Notes: a model not told the origin generated them from the letters alone. A DNA stretch of 30,126 bases from an uncultured Porphyromonadaceae bacterium (GCA_900541555.1 UQKE01000024.1:1-30126); one strand, 5' to 3'; positions 9,164 to 18,221 are shown, counted from the stretch's first letter. Translations and numbers: made by a program.

Positions 9164-10720
9164 ATGGAAGAAGACAAAAATAAAAGAACGCCGGCAACAT
9201 TGGCAGAACGGCTGAAAGCAGTGAAAAAGACACGATGGATACGTTTTGGCATCGTGTCTGTGATTTTCTTTTTGTTTGTGGTGTGGTTGAATAATTATTG
9301 GGTTTTGCTGATCTATCCTTTATTGTTCGACATATACCTCACGCTTTATATTCCGTGGAATTGGTGGAAATCTTCCGAAAACAAAGTTGTGCGGACCGTG
9401 ATGAGCTGGGTAGATGCCATTCTTTATGCTTTGGTATTGGTCTATTTGATATTCACGTTCATCGGTCAGAACTATAAGATACCTTCGTCGTCGCTTGAAA
9501 AAACGTTGCTTGTCGGCGACTATTTGTGGGTCAACAAAATGTGCTACGGGCCGCGTGTGCCGATGACACCGATTCATTTTCCCCTTTGCCAAAACACGTT
9601 CCCGTGGATTAATGTGAAAAGTTATACCGACAAGCCCCAATTGAAGTATCGTCGTCTTCCCGGAATCAGAGACATAGAACGGAACGACATTGTGGTGTTC
9701 AATTATCCGACCGGCGACACGGTTGCTTTCAAAGTGCAAAATCCGGACTATTATACGCTTAGCTACGTGGAAGGCCGGAAGGCTTTGGCCGGATATGTGC
9801 GCGATAGCTATTCACGTGGCGACTACATTGATATTGGAAGTTACGAGTTTGGACAGCGTTGTTTGGCTGCCGGAGGTGAAATAATAAAGAAAAATCCGGA
9901 AGTTTTCGGCGATGTGTTGTATCGGCCTGTCGATCGGCGGGAAAATTATGTGAAACGCGCCATCGGGTTGCCGGGAGAATATTTGAAAATAAAAAATGAT
10001 GTGGTTTACATAAACGGACGTCCCCTGCAAGAGCCGGAAAATGTGCAATATGCTTATAGCATTTATACGGACGGGACCGCTATTTCCGACGAAAATTGGG
10101 AAGAAGCGGAGGTGAGTCTTGCAGATCGCTGTGTTCCGGTGGAAACGGCCGGCGGAGTCGTATATGCGCAGAAATACGGGGCAGACGGGCAGCTTTATGA
10201 GGCCGGCGTTCCATTGACGAAAGCATCTGCGGCCTATTTTCGTTCGCTTCCGTTTGTGACGAAAGTCGAGAAAATGCCTACGCTTTACGATCCGGCATTT
10301 AGGGATTTGGTATACCCTGTCACGAAGGATTACGGCTGGACGAGAGCCGACTATGCGACAAATTTGGAAAAAGGAATTTGGATTCCGAAAAAAGGAGAGA
10401 CGCTCAAGTTGTCATTGTTTAATTTGCCAATCTACGAACGCGCAATCAAGAACTATGAAGGGAACGACTTGCGAGTTGAAAATGGCAAGATTTATATCAA
10501 TGGAAAACAGACAGACAGTTATACGTTCCAATTGGATTATTATTGGATGATGGGCGACAATCGCGACAATTCGCTGGATTCCCGCTATTGGGGATTTGTG
10601 CCGGAAGATCACGTCGTGGGAACGCCGATGTTTGTGATTATTTCAATTGATCAGGACAAGGGATTCTTGCAAGGATTCCGCTGGGATAGAATCTTTAAGG
10701 ACGCCAATCCCGACAAATAA
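9164..10720 (+). CDS. lepB: Signal peptidase I (LepB)
   Basis: LepB cleaves signal peptides from Sec-exported proteins at the outer face of the inner membrane. The N-terminus has two hydrophobic stretches (about residues 27-62 and 83-100). The Ser-Lys dyad is visible as Ser110 in IPSSSLEKTL and Lys264 in YVKRAIGLPGEYL; the C-terminal box GDNRDNSLDSRYWG starts at about 464. At 518 residues it is longer than the E. coli enzyme; the extra length lies between the catalytic boxes, as in other LepB proteins of this phylum. The stop codon overlaps the start of the wbqC-like gene by one base (TAATG). The lepB-wbqC order is common in Bacteroidales. Confidence 0.96.
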   Translation: MEEDKNKRTPATLAERLKAVKKTRWIRFGIVSVIFFLFVVWLNNYWVLLIYPLLFDIYLTLYIPWNWWKSSENKVVRTVMSWVDAILYALVLVYLIFTFIGQNYKIPSSSLEKTLLVGDYLWVNKMCYGPRVPMTPIHFPLCQNTFPWINVKSYTDKPQLKYRRLPGIRDIERNDIVVFNYPTGDTVAFKVQNPDYYTLSYVEGRKALAGYVRDSYSRGDYIDIGSYEFGQRCLAAGGEIIKKNPEVFGDVLYRPVDRRENYVKRAIGLPGEYLKIKNDVVYINGRPLQEPENVQYAYSIYTDGTAISDENWEEAEVSLADRCVPVETAGGVVYAQKYGADGQLYEAGVPLTKASAAYFRSLPFVTKVEKMPTLYDPAFRDLVYPVTKDYGWTRADYATNLEKGIWIPKKGETLKLSLFNLPIYERAIKNYEGNDLRVENGKIYINGKQTDSYTFQLDYYWMMGDNRDNSLDSRYWGFVPEDHVVGTPMFVIISIDQDKGFLQGFRWDRIFKDANPDK

Positions 10721-11328
10721 TGGCAGAGGCGGCATTGTTCAGTCTCAGGTATGCGGGCGGCGTGGATTATTATGCCGCCATGCTTCGTTGCGGAAAGGTG
10801 TTTTTGGATTTTAGCGAGCAATACGATAAGCGCAACAAAGGGTTGCATCGCATGGATATCGTCAATGCCAACGGATGCCAGTCGCTTTCCGTGCCGTTGT
10901 GCAAGCCCAACCGCGCAATGCAGGTAGGGGAGGTCGGTTTGTCGGAGCATGGAAATTGGCGGCACAACCATTGGGGCGCGTTGTTTTCGGCATATGGGCG
11001 AACTCCCTTTTTCGACTTTTTTGCCGACGATTTGAAGGCGATTTATGAGGATGAGACGATTGAAACCATTGCGTCGTTGGACTATAAGATTCATTGTTCC
11101 ATCGTGTCGTTTCTTGATTTGCCAATAGAGACGATTCCTTTTTTTGCAGATGGCAATTGCAGCGACATGCCGCGAATCGACATGCGGGATGGCGTGTTTG
11201 CGACGACCTATTGCTTTCCTGAATACAATCAGATATGGGAGGCAAAGCATGGCTTCCGGCAAGGGCTCAGCATTTTGGACCTTTTGTTTAATATGGGGCG
11301 GGAGGCTGTTTTTTATTTGAGGCGCTGA
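10720..11328 (+). CDS. WbqC-family protein
   Basis: This 202-residue cytoplasmic-type protein resembles the WbqC-like family: an early MLRCGKVFLDFSEQYDKRNKG segment, then LSVPL and NWRHNHWGALFSAYGRTPFFDFFADDL, and a C-terminal PEYNQIWEAKHGF. WbqC-like genes often lie in or near polysaccharide loci, but their reaction is not established. Translation is probably coupled to lepB through the one-base overlap. The last 16 bases overlap the 3' end of the converging GT-C-like gene. Confidence 0.85.
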   Translation: MAEAALFSLRYAGGVDYYAAMLRCGKVFLDFSEQYDKRNKGLHRMDIVNANGCQSLSVPLCKPNRAMQVGEVGLSEHGNWRHNHWGALFSAYGRTPFFDFFADDLKAIYEDETIETIASLDYKIHCSIVSFLDLPIETIPFFADGNCSDMPRIDMRDGVFATTYCFPEYNQIWEAKHGFRQGLSILDLLFNMGREAVFYLRR

Positions 11329-12632
11329 CGTGGACGGCGGTTGCGCACATACGCATAAATGTCGTAAACGGAGATTGCCGCCAAAATGAAAACAAAAGGC
11401 ATGAATGGCGCTTTGAAGCGTGTTTCGCCATGAATCACGGCCGTCAGCATCAACGTGCCGCCAACGATGATGAAAAGGGGCAGGCTGAGTGATTTGAATT
11501 GCTTGCGCCGGAGGAGCTTTATCGTTGAGGCAACTGCGCAACACATGACAAAGAAGTAGGCGAGCGAGGCGACAATTGCGAGGTATTGGCTTCTGTTCAG
11601 CGAGCCGAATTCGGAAAGAATGTTCCTATATGGCACGACGACAAAATTATTTTCCGGATTGCTTTTGTCGGGCAGGGAAAACGAAATATTGTCGATGTCG
11701 TTTTTGTACATGTAGAAAATCCGGTAAGGGATTTTTTTGAGCCATTCCGTTTTATGGTCTAAAATCCACGGAAGGCATCGCGATTTCCATATTTCGGAAC
11801 ATTCGAAACATGTCAGCGATTTCATATTTTCGATATAGCGGGGTTTGCCCTTTTCGTAGGTTTCTTGTCCATAGTGCGGGCCGACGAATGCTCCGTCGTA
11901 GGCATCGTCGCAAATGTTGAACCACAGCGTGTCGCTCTGATAGACGAAGTAGCCTGTCCGCAAATAGCATTCACCTCCGACAACCAAAATGCACAGCAAA
12001 TATCCGGAAAGGAAAGGCGCAACTTTGCGCAATAGCTGTTTCCGTTCGAAAACGACATAGTATGCGCAAATTGCCAAAATGAAAATCAAAGCGATGCTTC
12101 TGAACCAATTGGCAAAAAACAGCAACACGCCGGCGATGACAAGCATGCTTGTTTTGTCGTATTTCAACAGAAGGTAAAGGGCTGCAAGCATTAGCAAAAT
12201 CATGGGCGTTTCGCTCAGCAGCAATGTGCATTGCCCCCAATTGTTGGGATAACACATGTAGACGAGCATGGCCGTCAATCCTACTTTCCTATTGAATAGA
12301 AGTCCGCCTATTTTCCCGACGAAAAGAGCAATAAGCGCGTTCATCAGGCAAAATAGCGGCAGTAGCGGGTAGACGCTTCCGAATGCGGCAAGCGATGCGG
12401 CAATCAGGTTGATGATGCCAATGTTCCAAATGAACGGTTGTCCTTCGATTGTGCCCAAGCATGGGTAAGGCTGTCCTTCTTCGATGCAGATGCGGGCGTA
12501 TTCGATGTATCCTTCTGTGTCGTTGGCAGGCGTGTAGCTGAAAATGAGCAGCACGAGCAATAGAAAAACGAAATATATGCCGGAGAGCGCGTATTCGTTT
12601 AGCAAAGCCGACGGTTTAAATGAGTTTTTCAT
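11313..12632 (-). CDS. Multi-pass membrane protein, probable GT-C (family 39-like) glycosyltransferase
   Basis: This 439-residue protein has about ten hydrophobic segments. The first periplasmic loop holds NDTEGYIEYARICIEEGQPYP, an acidic loop after the first membrane span as in the ArnT/PMT-type GT-C fold. A Cys-containing loop (CFECSEIWKSRCLPWIL) lies at about residues 275-290. Such enzymes move sugars from polyprenyl-phosphate donors to lipids or proteins on the periplasmic side; donor and acceptor are unknown. It starts 6 bases after the yifB stop and ends in a 16-base tail-to-tail overlap with the WbqC-family gene. Confidence 0.65.
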   Translation of the reverse strand: MKNSFKPSALLNEYALSGIYFVFLLLVLLIFSYTPANDTEGYIEYARICIEEGQPYPCLGTIEGQPFIWNIGIINLIAASLAAFGSVYPLLPLFCLMNALIALFVGKIGGLLFNRKVGLTAMLVYMCYPNNWGQCTLLLSETPMILLMLAALYLLLKYDKTSMLVIAGVLLFFANWFRSIALIFILAICAYYVVFERKQLLRKVAPFLSGYLLCILVVGGECYLRTGYFVYQSDTLWFNICDDAYDGAFVGPHYGQETYEKGKPRYIENMKSLTCFECSEIWKSRCLPWILDHKTEWLKKIPYRIFYMYKNDIDNISFSLPDKSNPENNFVVVPYRNILSEFGSLNRSQYLAIVASLAYFFVMCCAVASTIKLLRRKQFKSLSLPLFIIVGGTLMLTAVIHGETRFKAPFMPFVFILAAISVYDIYAYVRNRRPRQRLK

Positions 12633-12638
12633 CGATTG

Positions 12639-14195
12639 TCATTTAAAATAATCGTAAGTGTTTGCCCAATTGGCCCGGTCGAGATTTCTGTAGCCAATGG
12701 CTTCTTGGATATGTACGGCTTGCACTTTTTCGCTTTCGTCCAAATCGGCGATGGTGCGAGCCACGCGAAGGATGCGGTCGTAGGCGCGTGCCGACATGTT
12801 GAGGCGGGTCATGGCTTCTTTCAGCCGTTTCAATCCTTCATTGTCGGGAAGCGCGTAGGCATGAAGCATGCGCGATGTCATTTGCGCGTTGCAATGCACG
12901 CCGTTGGCGTTTTTATAGCGATTGGTTTGGATTTCTCGTGCGCGAATCACCCGTTGCCGTATCGTTGCGCTGGATTCGGCCGGAGCTGTCGAAGAAATGT
13001 CGTCGAATGCCACAGGGGCTACTTCCACTTGCATGTCGATGCGGTCGAGCAACGGGCCGGAAATGCGGTTCAAATAGCGTTGCACTGCGCCGGGGGGACA
13101 AATGCATTTTTTTGTGGGATGGTTGTGGTAGCCGCACGGACATGGATTCATGGATGCAACGAGCATGAAACCGGCGGGGTAGTCGACGGTGTATTTGGCG
13201 CGAGATATTGTTATATGCCTGTCTTCCAACGGTTGGCGCATCACTTCCAGCACTTGCCGGTTGAATTCCGGAAATTCGTCGAGAAAAAGAATGCCGTTGT
13301 GTGCAAGGCTTATTTCCCCGGGCATCGGATAAGAGCCTCCCCCGACAAGGGCAACGGGCGAAATCGTGTGGTGAGGCGACCTGAAAGGTCGTTGCGTCAT
13401 GAGCATGGAACCGCGTTCGAGTTTGCCTGCGACGGAGTGGATTTTGGTTGTTTCGAGTGCCTCTTGAAGCGTCAGGGGCGGCAATATGGATGGCAATCGT
13501 TTTGCCATCATCGATTTTCCCGACCCGGGAGGGCCTATGAGCAAAATGTTGTGTCCGCCGGCGCATGCCACTTCGAAAGCGCGTTTCACGTTTTCTTGTC
13601 CTTTTACATCGGAAAAGTCGAGGTCGAAACTGTTTGCATGCGTGCGAAACATTTCGCGCGTGTCTATTTCCGTGGGTTGCAATTCGCATGAATTGTTGAA
13701 AAAGCCGATAACTTCTGTGAGGTTGTCGGCGCCGTACACTTTCAGGCGATTGACGACGGCCGCTTCCATCACGTTTGCCTTAGGCACAATGATGCCTTCC
13801 AAACCGTCTTCGCGTGCTTTGATGGCCATCGGAAGCACGCCTTTTATCGGTTGGAGCGAGCCGTCGAGCGACAGTTCGCCCATCAGCATAAACCGGTTGA
13901 GACGTTCGGCACTTATTTTTTCGTCGGCGGCAAGTATGCCGACGGCTATTGGCAAATCGTAGGCAGCTCCTTCTTTTTTTATGTCGGCGGGCGACATGTT
14001 GACCACGACTCTGCGCCGAGGAAAGTCCATTCCGCTCAATTTCAACGCCGCTTTGATGCGGGGATAGCTTTCTTTGACGGCAGTGTCGGGCAGTCCGACA
14101 AGGCAAAACCCGAAACCGTTCCCGATAGTCACTTCTATTGTTACGGGAATGGCGTCGATGCCTTGCACGGCGGCTCCGTTGATTTTTGCGAACAT
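12639..14195 (-). CDS. YifB/ComM-family Mg-chelatase-like AAA+ ATPase
   Basis: This 518-residue protein of normal family length has three parts. The N-terminal ChlI-type domain (about 1-170) includes GLPDTAVKES and the Lon-like fold. The AAA+ core has Walker A GPPGSGKS at 221-228 and Walker B-like GILFLDEFPEF at about 295. The C-terminal part contains NPCPCGYHNHP, whose Cys residues may bind metal, and the lid helices. ComM in this family is a hexameric helicase that helps branch migration of transformed DNA, so a role in natural transformation or recombination is likely but not proven here. It sits 4 bases after the DUF4369 gene and 6 before the GT-C-like gene. Confidence 0.93.
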   Translation of the reverse strand: MFAKINGAAVQGIDAIPVTIEVTIGNGFGFCLVGLPDTAVKESYPRIKAALKLSGMDFPRRRVVVNMSPADIKKEGAAYDLPIAVGILAADEKISAERLNRFMLMGELSLDGSLQPIKGVLPMAIKAREDGLEGIIVPKANVMEAAVVNRLKVYGADNLTEVIGFFNNSCELQPTEIDTREMFRTHANSFDLDFSDVKGQENVKRAFEVACAGGHNILLIGPPGSGKSMMAKRLPSILPPLTLQEALETTKIHSVAGKLERGSMLMTQRPFRSPHHTISPVALVGGGSYPMPGEISLAHNGILFLDEFPEFNRQVLEVMRQPLEDRHITISRAKYTVDYPAGFMLVASMNPCPCGYHNHPTKKCICPPGAVQRYLNRISGPLLDRIDMQVEVAPVAFDDISSTAPAESSATIRQRVIRAREIQTNRYKNANGVHCNAQMTSRMLHAYALPDNEGLKRLKEAMTRLNMSARAYDRILRVARTIADLDESEKVQAVHIQEAIGYRNLDRANWANTYDYFK

Positions 14196-14199
14196 GGCG

Positions 14200-15192
14200 T
14201 TAGTTGTTTATTTTGTTGTGGACGGTTTCAGCGGCTTTGTCGCATTGGTTGCCTCTGTATATTTGCGTTCCCGTAGAGTCGGCCACAATGAAGAATGGCG
14301 TGATTCCGGCATTGAGCTTTTCTATTGTCCGGTCGACGGGACCTCCGACGGCTTTGTAGCGATGCCAGTCGACGGAATCGCGAGCGCAAAGCGCACTCCA
14401 TCCCATTGTGTCTGTGTCGAGGCAAATGTCGATAATGCGGACGCGGTCGGTGTCGATTTCTTTCAGTTTGGATATGTTTTTGTCGCGATTGGCATCGTGG
14501 CGTTTCCAAAGATGAAACATGGTGAACGCGTAGTCGCGCATGTTGACGAGTTCCAAAGAGTCTTTTCCGTTGCGCAACGTGAGTGACGGGATTTTCTCGA
14601 CGCGCGGGGGCGTTTTGAACATTTCCGAGTAGAGCGATACGAGTTGCGGCGGGCGGGCTTCTTCCGAAATGCTGTTTAAGAGTTGTCTTGCTTTTGGGGA
14701 ATCAGGGGTGGAATAGTCGTGCATGAGCAACAAGGTGCTTACGACATTGTCGGGGTTTTTGCGGATGAATTCGGCTATCGCATTGTCGGTTTTCTCATAA
14801 TTTTTTGAGTTGAAATCTGCGGCGTGCGAATTGAGGAATGAGTGCCATTCGCTGTTGATGTCGGTCCCGTCGACAGTGATTTCATAAATGTTTTTGATGT
14901 TTCCGTCGATTGTGATTTCGTCGCCGTTTTGCACGGCCACGTTTACGATTTCCCTCATTTGGGAAGAAAAGATGCTGACGACGGTCAGTTCTTCGGCGTT
15001 GCCTTCGATGCGAAAAGCCCCGTCGACCACCGGCACCCATGCCGAAATTATCGTGTCGCCGGAGAGATAAATGGCTCGCAAGTTTTGTGTTCCTGCATCA
15101 GGCAACTTCCCGTCGATGGAAAATTTGCTTTCTCCGCACGACGAGACTATCGCTGCCGCTAAAATGGCGATGAGAGGGAATAGCTTTTTCAT
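14200..15192 (-). CDS. DUF4369/thioredoxin-like lipoprotein
   Basis: The chosen start at 15192 gives 330 residues beginning MKKLFPLIAILAAAIVSSC. This is a lipoprotein signal with Cys at about residue 19, so the protein is probably anchored in the periplasm or outer membrane. A longer frame to 15222 would start at the -7 promoter element and is unlikely. The N-terminal half (FSIDGKLPDAG... GDTIISAWVPVVDGAFRIEG) is typical of DUF4369, and the C-terminal part (VRIIDICLD... TPFFIVADSTGTQIYRG) has a thioredoxin/TlpA-like fold. The expected CxxC redox pair is not seen, so a disulfide-exchange activity is doubtful. It is the first gene of the leftward unit with yifB and the GT-C-like gene. Confidence 0.78.
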   Translation of the reverse strand: MKKLFPLIAILAAAIVSSCGESKFSIDGKLPDAGTQNLRAIYLSGDTIISAWVPVVDGAFRIEGNAEELTVVSIFSSQMREIVNVAVQNGDEITIDGNIKNIYEITVDGTDINSEWHSFLNSHAADFNSKNYEKTDNAIAEFIRKNPDNVVSTLLLMHDYSTPDSPKARQLLNSISEEARPPQLVSLYSEMFKTPPRVEKIPSLTLRNGKDSLELVNMRDYAFTMFHLWKRHDANRDKNISKLKEIDTDRVRIIDICLDTDTMGWSALCARDSVDWHRYKAVGGPVDRTIEKLNAGITPFFIVADSTGTQIYRGNQCDKAAETVHNKINN

Positions 15193-15219
15193 AATGAATA
15201 GGGGTCTGCCATACACTTG

Positions 15220-15251
15220 CAAAAGTACATTTTTACCATAAAAAGCGCAAA
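15220..15251 (-). promoter_or_regulatory. Promoter of the DUF4369-yifB-GT unit
   Basis: On the minus strand TTTG at 15251-15248, 20 bases, then TACTTTTG at 15227-15220 match the Bacteroidota consensus closely. Its position fixes the lipoprotein start at 15192 rather than 15222. Confidence 0.75.
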
Positions 15252-15301
15252 TTATGGAATTATTAATGCTTTTGCCGTATCGGCGATGGTGGCAAAATGG
15301 T

Positions 15302-15309
15302 TAATTTTG
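15302..15309 (+). promoter_or_regulatory. -7 element for the phospholipase gene
   Basis: TAATTTTG matches TAnnTTTG and ends 7 bases before the ATG at 15317. If used, the message is nearly leaderless. No TTTG is found at the proper distance upstream; the nearest (15271-15274) is about 27 bases away. Confidence 0.4.
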
Positions 15310-15316
15310 CAACGAA

Positions 15317-16153
15317 ATGAAAAAAGGGGCAATATTGTGTTTGCTGCTGTTGTCTTCGATTACGGCTTTTTCGCAGATTCTCAGCACGCCTACGTCGGGA
15401 CCGCTCGATGCCGACAGTATTCGGCGCGCCCTCGACAACGGTCCTTACTTCTCGCTCTACAAAGACAATTATTTCACCATGGGCACGACGGTCAACCAAA
15501 AACCGTCGCGCACCAATTCCGACGTGAAGTTTCAAGTGAGCATCGCGCAGCGTCTGACGAAAAGCACGCTGCCGTTCAACACGTATTTGTTTTTGTTCTA
15601 CACGCAGAAATGCATGTGGAATGTGTTTGAAGAGTCGATGCCGATGCGCGACTTGAATTTTAACCCTGGCATTGGATTGGCAAAGCATTTGTTTGTGAAA
15701 AACCGTTATGTCGGGAAATTGACTTTGCTCGTGGAGCATGAATCGAACGGACGGGATGGCGCAGATTCGCGCAGCTGGAATAAAATTTCGCTGGCTTGCA
15801 ACGTTTTTATCGACCCCAACTTCATGATACACGGGAAGGCTTGGATTCCGATTGTCGACGGACAAAACAACAAGGATATTCTCGATTATTGCGGCATATA
15901 TCAAACGGGATTCACCTACACGACGCCGAACAAACGATTCGGTTTCGCGCTCACGTTGGTGAAGCGTAGGGGGTGGAATTTGAACTACAATTCAATATGG
16001 GAAATCAACTACCGGTTGTTTAAAAAGGAAAACCAATTTTTATTCCTGCAATACTACAACGGGTATGGGGAAAATTTGCTCGACTACAATAAGTTTCATT
16101 CGCGATTGCGTGTGGGAATTGTGATCAAGCCGGCTTTGTTTAGCGATTTTTGA
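15317..16153 (+). CDS. pldA: Outer-membrane phospholipase A (OMPLA/PldA family)
   Basis: This calcium-dependent enzyme removes acyl chains from phospholipids that have reached the outer leaflet of the outer membrane. The 278-residue protein starts with a signal peptide ending near AFSQ (residue 20). The catalytic signature is fully present: HESNG at 141-145 with His141 and Ser143, then SRSWN at 151-155 with the calcium-site Ser151 and catalytic Asn155, in line with E. coli His142, Ser144, Ser152 and Asn156. Alternating hydrophobic strands through the rest fit a 12-strand barrel ending in Phe. It is a single-gene unit between two leftward operons and overlaps the 3' end of tatD by 14 bases. 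Confidence 0.93.
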   Translation: MKKGAILCLLLLSSITAFSQILSTPTSGPLDADSIRRALDNGPYFSLYKDNYFTMGTTVNQKPSRTNSDVKFQVSIAQRLTKSTLPFNTYLFLFYTQKCMWNVFEESMPMRDLNFNPGIGLAKHLFVKNRYVGKLTLLVEHESNGRDGADSRSWNKISLACNVFIDPNFMIHGKAWIPIVDGQNNKDILDYCGIYQTGFTYTTPNKRFGFALTLVKRRGWNLNYNSIWEINYRLFKKENQFLFLQYYNGYGENLLDYNKFHSRLRVGIVIKPALFSDF

Positions 16154-16775
16154 TGTCGGGCGGCATGACCGCGTGCAGGTTGGATGCGACAATTTGTGTG
16201 AGCGCATGCGGGGAAATGCCTTTTGCAGACGCTATTTTTTCAATTATTTTTTCGATGGGCAGTTGCGACATGTCGGTTTCCACGAGCAGGGCATTGTCGG
16301 GAGTGGCGACGACGGCTTCTGCATTGAACCGTTCGCCGAACGAAAGCAAAAATCCGTGTTTGACGAGAGTTTCGGCAGTATGCCTGTTGCCGCGAAATCC
16401 GTGCCAAATCCAAGGGACAGGCGGATTCTCGCGTTTTTTTGCTGCGAGGATTTCGTCGAGCGACTTTACGGCATGGACGATAAGAGGCTTGTGCAGGCGG
16501 GATGCTATTTTGGCTTGCATTGCAAATATTTCCATTTGTTTTTCGATCGATGCTCCTTTGAGCTTGTCGATGCCAGCTTCTCCGACAGCCACTACTTGCG
16601 GATGCGCGGCAGCTTCGTGCAAAAGGCGCAACGCGGAGGCGGAAACATTTTCGCTGTCCCATGGATGGATGCCTACGCAATAATATTGTCCTTCTTCGGG
16701 GGCAAATGCTTCCGGCGATACGCATGCAATTGCGTTGCGGCGGTGGATGTCGTGGCTATGGGCGTCGAGAATCAT
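16140..16775 (-). CDS. tatD: TatD-family metal-dependent hydrolase
   Basis: The 211-residue protein starting at MILDAHSHD (ATG at 16775) carries all the metal-site landmarks of the TatD family: HSH near the N-terminus, the Glu in VGEAGIDK, His in LIVHAVKS, His in IWHGFRG and Asp in LLVETDMS. TatD enzymes are cytoplasmic DNases involved in DNA repair or RNA/DNA turnover. A longer frame extends upstream to 16973, but it would overlap yidD and its extra residues are unlike the family. The protein is shorter than the usual 250-260 residues. It follows yidD by 4 bases as the last gene of the hemD-rnpA-yidD-tatD string. Confidence 0.88.
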   Translation of the reverse strand: MILDAHSHDIHRRNAIACVSPEAFAPEEGQYYCVGIHPWDSENVSASALRLLHEAAAHPQVVAVGEAGIDKLKGASIEKQMEIFAMQAKIASRLHKPLIVHAVKSLDEILAAKKRENPPVPWIWHGFRGNRHTAETLVKHGFLLSFGERFNAEAVVATPDNALLVETDMSQLPIEKIIEKIASAKGISPHALTQIVASNLHAVMPPDIKNR

Positions 16776-16779
16776 GGTG

Positions 16780-17001
16780 TCAAGGCACAGGGTCGTAGCC
16801 GCTTCCTCCCCCCGGACGGCAGCGGCAAATTCTTTTGATGGCAAGCCAAAGCCCTTTGACGGGGCCGTGTTTGCGAAGCGCTTCGATGGCATATTCGCTG
16901 CATGTCGGGGTGAACCGGCATACGGGCGGAAACAACGGGGATATGCAAAGCCGGTAGAATTTGATGGGTGCAATGAGCAAGGCTGAAAAAATTTTTTTCA
17001 T
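16780..17001 (-). CDS. yidD: Membrane protein insertion efficiency factor YidD
   Basis: This 73-residue protein has the compact YidD form: an amphipathic N-terminus ([22 protein letters not shown]), the conserved [11 protein letters not shown] and [20 protein letters not shown], and a Cys-Arg/Gly-Pro-rich end. YidD assists the YidC insertase at the inner membrane. Its start overlaps the rnpA stop by 4 bases, as is usual for this pair, so translation is probably coupled. Confidence 0.96.
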   Translation of the reverse strand: MKKIFSALLIAPIKFYRLCISPLFPPVCRFTPTCSEYAIEALRKHGPVKGLWLAIKRICRCRPGGGSGYDPVP

Positions 17002-17408
17002 TCATTCCCCCTTTCTGCTTCGATGGCGGTGATGCGGTCGGATATGCCGCTCAGCAAAGCGCGCATTTTGTTGGAAATAGTTTCGTATTCGGCCGGCTTG
17101 TCGGAGAGGTAGATAAAAGCAATGTCGATTTTTGTCTCTGTTTCGGAAAGGGTGGCTTTTATCAAGTCGCGATTTAGCCGATATGCTTCCCTTATCCGCC
17201 GGCGGAGCAACACGCGCCCGACGGCCTTTTTAATTTTTTTCTTCGGGACGGAAACAAGAAATTGAGCCGGTGCGCCGCAAGCGCGGTTGGTGGTGCAAAA
17301 AACAGCACGAAGCGGGTAGGCCGTGACCGATGTGCCGGAGGCAAACAATTTGTCGATTGCAGTGCGTCCGCATAATTTTTCCGATTTGTGCAGTTTGAAG
17401 TTCGGCAT
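16998..17408 (-). CDS. rnpA: Ribonuclease P protein component RnpA
   Basis: RnpA is the protein subunit that helps the RnpB ribozyme remove tRNA 5' leaders. The 136-residue basic protein shows [22 protein letters not shown] at the N-terminus and the RNR-type segment [17 protein letters not shown] in the middle. The rnpB RNA gene is not in the window. It lies 36 bases after hemD and overlaps yidD by 4. In many bacteria rnpA follows rpmH; here it follows hemD, the order seen in Bacteroidales. Confidence 0.95.
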   Translation of the reverse strand: MPNFKLHKSEKLCGRTAIDKLFASGTSVTAYPLRAVFCTTNRACGAPAQFLVSVPKKKIKKAVGRVLLRRRIREAYRLNRDLIKATLSETETKIDIAFIYLSDKPAEYETISNKMRALLSGISDRITAIEAERGNE

Positions 17409-17444
17409 AGACCGAAATATTGTTGTCCACGTTTTCCGGCGTGG

Positions 17445-18221
17445 TTATTTCTTTTTGGATAAGCCTTTCAGATAGCGGTCGAGAGCGGCCGTCATCGACG
17501 GGGCTTCGACAGTCGGCGCTTCAAGGTCGAGGCGGAATCCGGCATCGGTGATGGCTTTTGCCGTTGCCGCGCCGAAACATCCGATTTTGATGTCGCCTTG
17601 CTGGAAATCGGGGAAATTCTTTTGCAACGATTTGATTCCTGTCGGGCTGAAGAACAGCAACATGTCGTAGTCGAATTCTTCGCCTTCCGTGAAGTCGTTG
17701 CTGACCGTGCGATACATGACGGCTCGCGTGTAGTTGATTTTGTTTTTGTCGAGCACGCTGTCGTCGTTTTTCTGCACTTCCGACACGACATAGAGGTATT
17801 TGTCGTTGCTATGTTTGAGCATCGACGGGATTAAGTCGTCGAGTTTGCCCGATTTGCCAAAGAAGATTTTGCGTTTTCTGTATATGGTGTATTTCTGCAA
17901 ATACAACGCGATGGATTCCGTTGTGCAGAAATATTTCATGGTTTCCGGAACAGCAAATCGCGATTCTTCTGCGATTCTGAAAAAATGGTCGATTGCAGAT
18001 TTTGCCGTGAAAATGACGGCAGTGTGTTCGGAAAGAGATATCTTTTGCTGCCTGAATTCTTTCGATGTCAGGCCTTCCACTTTGATGAAAGGGCGAAAAA
18101 CAATGTCGATTCCATATTTTTGCGCAATATCGAAATATGGCGATTTTTCGGAGGCAGGTTTCGGTTGGGAAACTAATATCTTCTTGATTTCCACTCTATT
18201 ATAAGTTTTAGCTATAAACAA
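17445..18221 (-). CDS. hemD: Uroporphyrinogen-III synthase HemD
   Basis: HemD cyclises hydroxymethylbilane to uroporphyrinogen III in tetrapyrrole synthesis. The family is poorly conserved, but this 258-residue protein shows the two-lobed pattern: ILVSQPKP at the first lobe, VIFTAKSAIDHFF, then LLFFSPTGIKSLQKNF and GCFGAATAKAITDAGF in the second. The longest frame starts with ATG at 18221 and overlaps the DUF4271 stop by 14 bases; a GTG at 18194 (VEIKKILVS) would remove the overlap and fits the usual N-terminus better. I keep the ATG but am unsure. The upstream DUF4271 and downstream rnpA neighbours are typical for Bacteroidales. Confidence 0.9.
   Translation of the reverse strand: MFIAKTYNRVEIKKILVSQPKPASEKSPYFDIAQKYGIDIVFRPFIKVEGLTSKEFRQQKISLSEHTAVIFTAKSAIDHFFRIAEESRFAVPETMKYFCTTESIALYLQKYTIYRKRKIFFGKSGKLDDLIPSMLKHSNDKYLYVVSEVQKNDDSVLDKNKINYTRAVMYRTVSNDFTEGEEFDYDMLLFFSPTGIKSLQKNFPDFQQGDIKIGCFGAATAKAITDAGFRLDLEAPTVEAPSMTAALDRYLKGLSKKK

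Noticed and set aside
12636..13691. A 351-residue plus-strand frame opposite the YifB gene
   Set aside because: Antisense shadow of a conserved AAA+ ATPase, with no recognisable domain or promoter.
16776..16973. N-terminal extension of TatD
   Set aside because: It overlaps yidD in another frame, and the conserved TatD start (ILDAHSH) follows the ATG at 16775 directly.
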